Shown here in pieces: positions 43,246-43,872 of a stretch of 43,872 nt of DNA; the first letter of the stretch is position 1, and every line of letters begins with the position of its first letter. The position numbers and the translations under genes were made by a program. Below the pieces are notes generated by a model. It was given only the letters and a program-made list of their open reading frames with translations. It did no database searches and was not told the origin of the DNA. Source of the DNA: Bacteroidota bacterium (GTDB taxonomy: Bacteria > Bacteroidota > Bacteroidia > Bacteroidales > FEN-979); contig JAPLDF010000037.1 in assembly GCA_026391835.1 (NCBI GenBank), forward strand, positions 1 through 43,872, written 5' to 3'.

Positions 43246-43280
43246 ACGAAGTACGAATTACGAAGTACGAATGACGAAGT
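43246..43280. repeat. 7-nt tandem array, unit ACGAAGT/ACGAATT (5 units)
   Basis: Five perfect heptamers: ACGAAGT, ACGAATT, ACGAAGT, ACGAATG, ACGAAGT. It lies after the palindromes in the broken transposase gene and is translated as its C-terminal tail (SSFVLRNSYFVLR). It shares the unit ACGAATT with 252-286. Confidence 0.85.
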
Positions 43281-43340
43281 ACATAGGTTGGGAAAATTGA
43301 TGATTCGCAATTTTACCAGTTCGTCCTCATTTTTCAATGC

Positions 43341-43442
43341 CATCAGCGCCTGATGCAGGGCCCTGAAAGGGCCAGATTTCAATAACCGTGGGTGAAACCC
43401 ACGGACCAGGGAACGGTAAAACCTCAGCTCCGAAGGAGCTGA
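43341..43442. repeat. Cluster of four short palindromes inside the transposase gene
   Basis: Stem-loops: CATCAG-CGC-CTGATG (43341-43355), GGCCCT-GAA-AGGGCC (43359-43373), CCGTGGGT-GAA-ACCCACGG (43386-43404), TCAGCTCC-GAA-GGAGCTGA (43424-43442). Three have the same GAA loop (TTC on the other strand). The CCGTGGGT one is the same palindrome as 43793-43811. Confidence 0.9.
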
Positions 43443-43750
43443 ATATCCTTCAGCCCAGCCTTGAAAATCATGAAATTTTCCTGATTGTTTAAGCCAGATC
43501 GAAGTTGAGGTTTTCAGATCCCGGATAAAGTCTGCCAATGCAATGGATGGATGTAAATCACACAATATATGCAGATGGTTTTCAACGCCATTTATCCTGT
43601 AAAGAACACAATTTTTATTTTTTACAAAGCCTGAAACATACGCATAAAGTTCTTTGGCGTATATGTGATTGAGGGTTTTATAACTGTATTTTGTCCGGAA
43701 AACCAGGTGATACAGGACCTGACGATAACTGGACATATTGTTTATTTTGT

Positions 43751-43839
43751 TCAGCCCCATTCGGGGCTGATGGTTCCATTTGCCGCTGACATCCGTGGGT
43801 TTCACCCACGGTTATTGAGATTCAGCCACTTCGTGGCTG
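43751..43839. repeat. Cluster of three short palindromes upstream of the transposase gene
   Basis: TCAGCCCC-ATTC-GGGGCTGA (43751-43770), CCGTGGGT-TTC-ACCCACGG (43793-43811), CAGCCAC-TTC-GTGGCTG (43823-43839). They begin 14 bp before the ATG of the transposase and share its flank, as REP elements do around REP-associated transposases. The last 33 bases of the window show nothing further. Confidence 0.88.
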
Positions 43840-43872
43840 CCTGAAATGCAACTTCCTGGTCTTGCAGAAAAA

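Larger units (their letters stand above)
43224..43736 (-). pseudogene. Y1 (IS200/REP-associated) transposase, 3' half replaced by palindromic repeats
   Basis: The first ~100 residues from the ATG at 43736 match the Y1 transposase family: YHLVFRTKYSYKTL, the HUH metal motif in NHLHILCDLHP (His54, His56), LADFIRDLKTSTSIWLK, FQGWAEGYSA. Family members then continue to the helix with the catalytic tyrosine (YI.NQ region). Here the frame enters a run of short palindromes at residue ~98 (43442 and below) and then the 7-nt array 43246-43280, giving an unrelated 70-residue tail. The catalytic tyrosine region is gone, so the protein should be inactive. An upstream extension to 43805 reads through flanking palindromes and is not real. 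Confidence 0.75.

Noticed and set aside
43341-43839. Possible CRISPR array
   Set aside because: The units are short palindromes of different sequence and spacing, without identical repeats or unique spacers, and no cas genes are present.

Overview
The window looks like chromosomal DNA from a member of the Bacteroidota, probably a Bacteroidales-type environmental bacterium. The evidence is: promoters of the TAnnTTTG (-7) type with no visible Shine-Dalgarno sequences, a PorZ-like type IX secretion protein, a secreted deiminase with a type IX sorting tail, a LytS/LytT-type two-component pair, a TonB-dependent receptor with a carboxypeptidase-like N-terminal domain, and family best matches recalled from that phylum. 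No rRNA, phage or CRISPR is present.

Layout. 1-286: the 5' end of a group II intron running off the left edge (minus strand), inserted just after the terminator of a CAU-anticodon tRNA, then a 7-nt tandem repeat. 350-2854 (+): a HAD phosphatase, queA and ispD. 2863-5039 (-): a membrane glycosyltransferase and a flippase-like membrane protein, divergent from ruvC (+). 5636-9142 (-): topA followed by an arginase-fold protein that has lost metal ligands. 9263-16116 (+): miaB, then a polysaccharide export pair (Wza-like lipoprotein, Wzc-like tyrosine kinase with a 15-tyrosine Gly-Tyr tail) running tightly into cysD-cysN. 16250-20931 (+): porZ-like, recO, lysS. 20993-23032 (-): a peptidylarginine-deiminase-like secreted enzyme. 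23110-25900 (+): a CDF metal transporter and a LysM transglycosylase.

25989-35453 (+) is a large efflux operon: TetR regulator with a palindromic operator, TolC, HlyD-type lipoprotein, DUF2147 protein, two ABC ATPases, a small membrane protein, two ABC-2 permeases and an MltF-like transglycosylase. The two ATPases are complementary in their defects, so they should form one heterodimer with one good and one degenerate ATP site. Three gaps of this operon carry large inverted-repeat elements. 35691-37988 (+) is a band-7/SPFH protein with four tandem ~74-residue modules ahead of the SPFH domain, a layout reminiscent of the eukaryotic major vault protein. Then come a TonB-dependent receptor, a fragment of a quinone-oxidoreductase-like gene, a small outer-membrane barrel and a histidine kinase/LytTR regulator pair. 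The right end (43224-43872, -) is a Y1 (REP-associated type) transposase gene whose 3' half has been replaced by short palindromes of the kind that also flank it.

The recurring theme outside the genes is small repeats. Three arrays have an exact 7-nt period, others have 9- to 11-nt units, and two long hairpins in the efflux operon are built from related CAC(G/T)AAG units. The strongest leads are the modular SPFH protein, the palindrome-invaded transposase, the repeat arrays and the PPAD-like enzyme.
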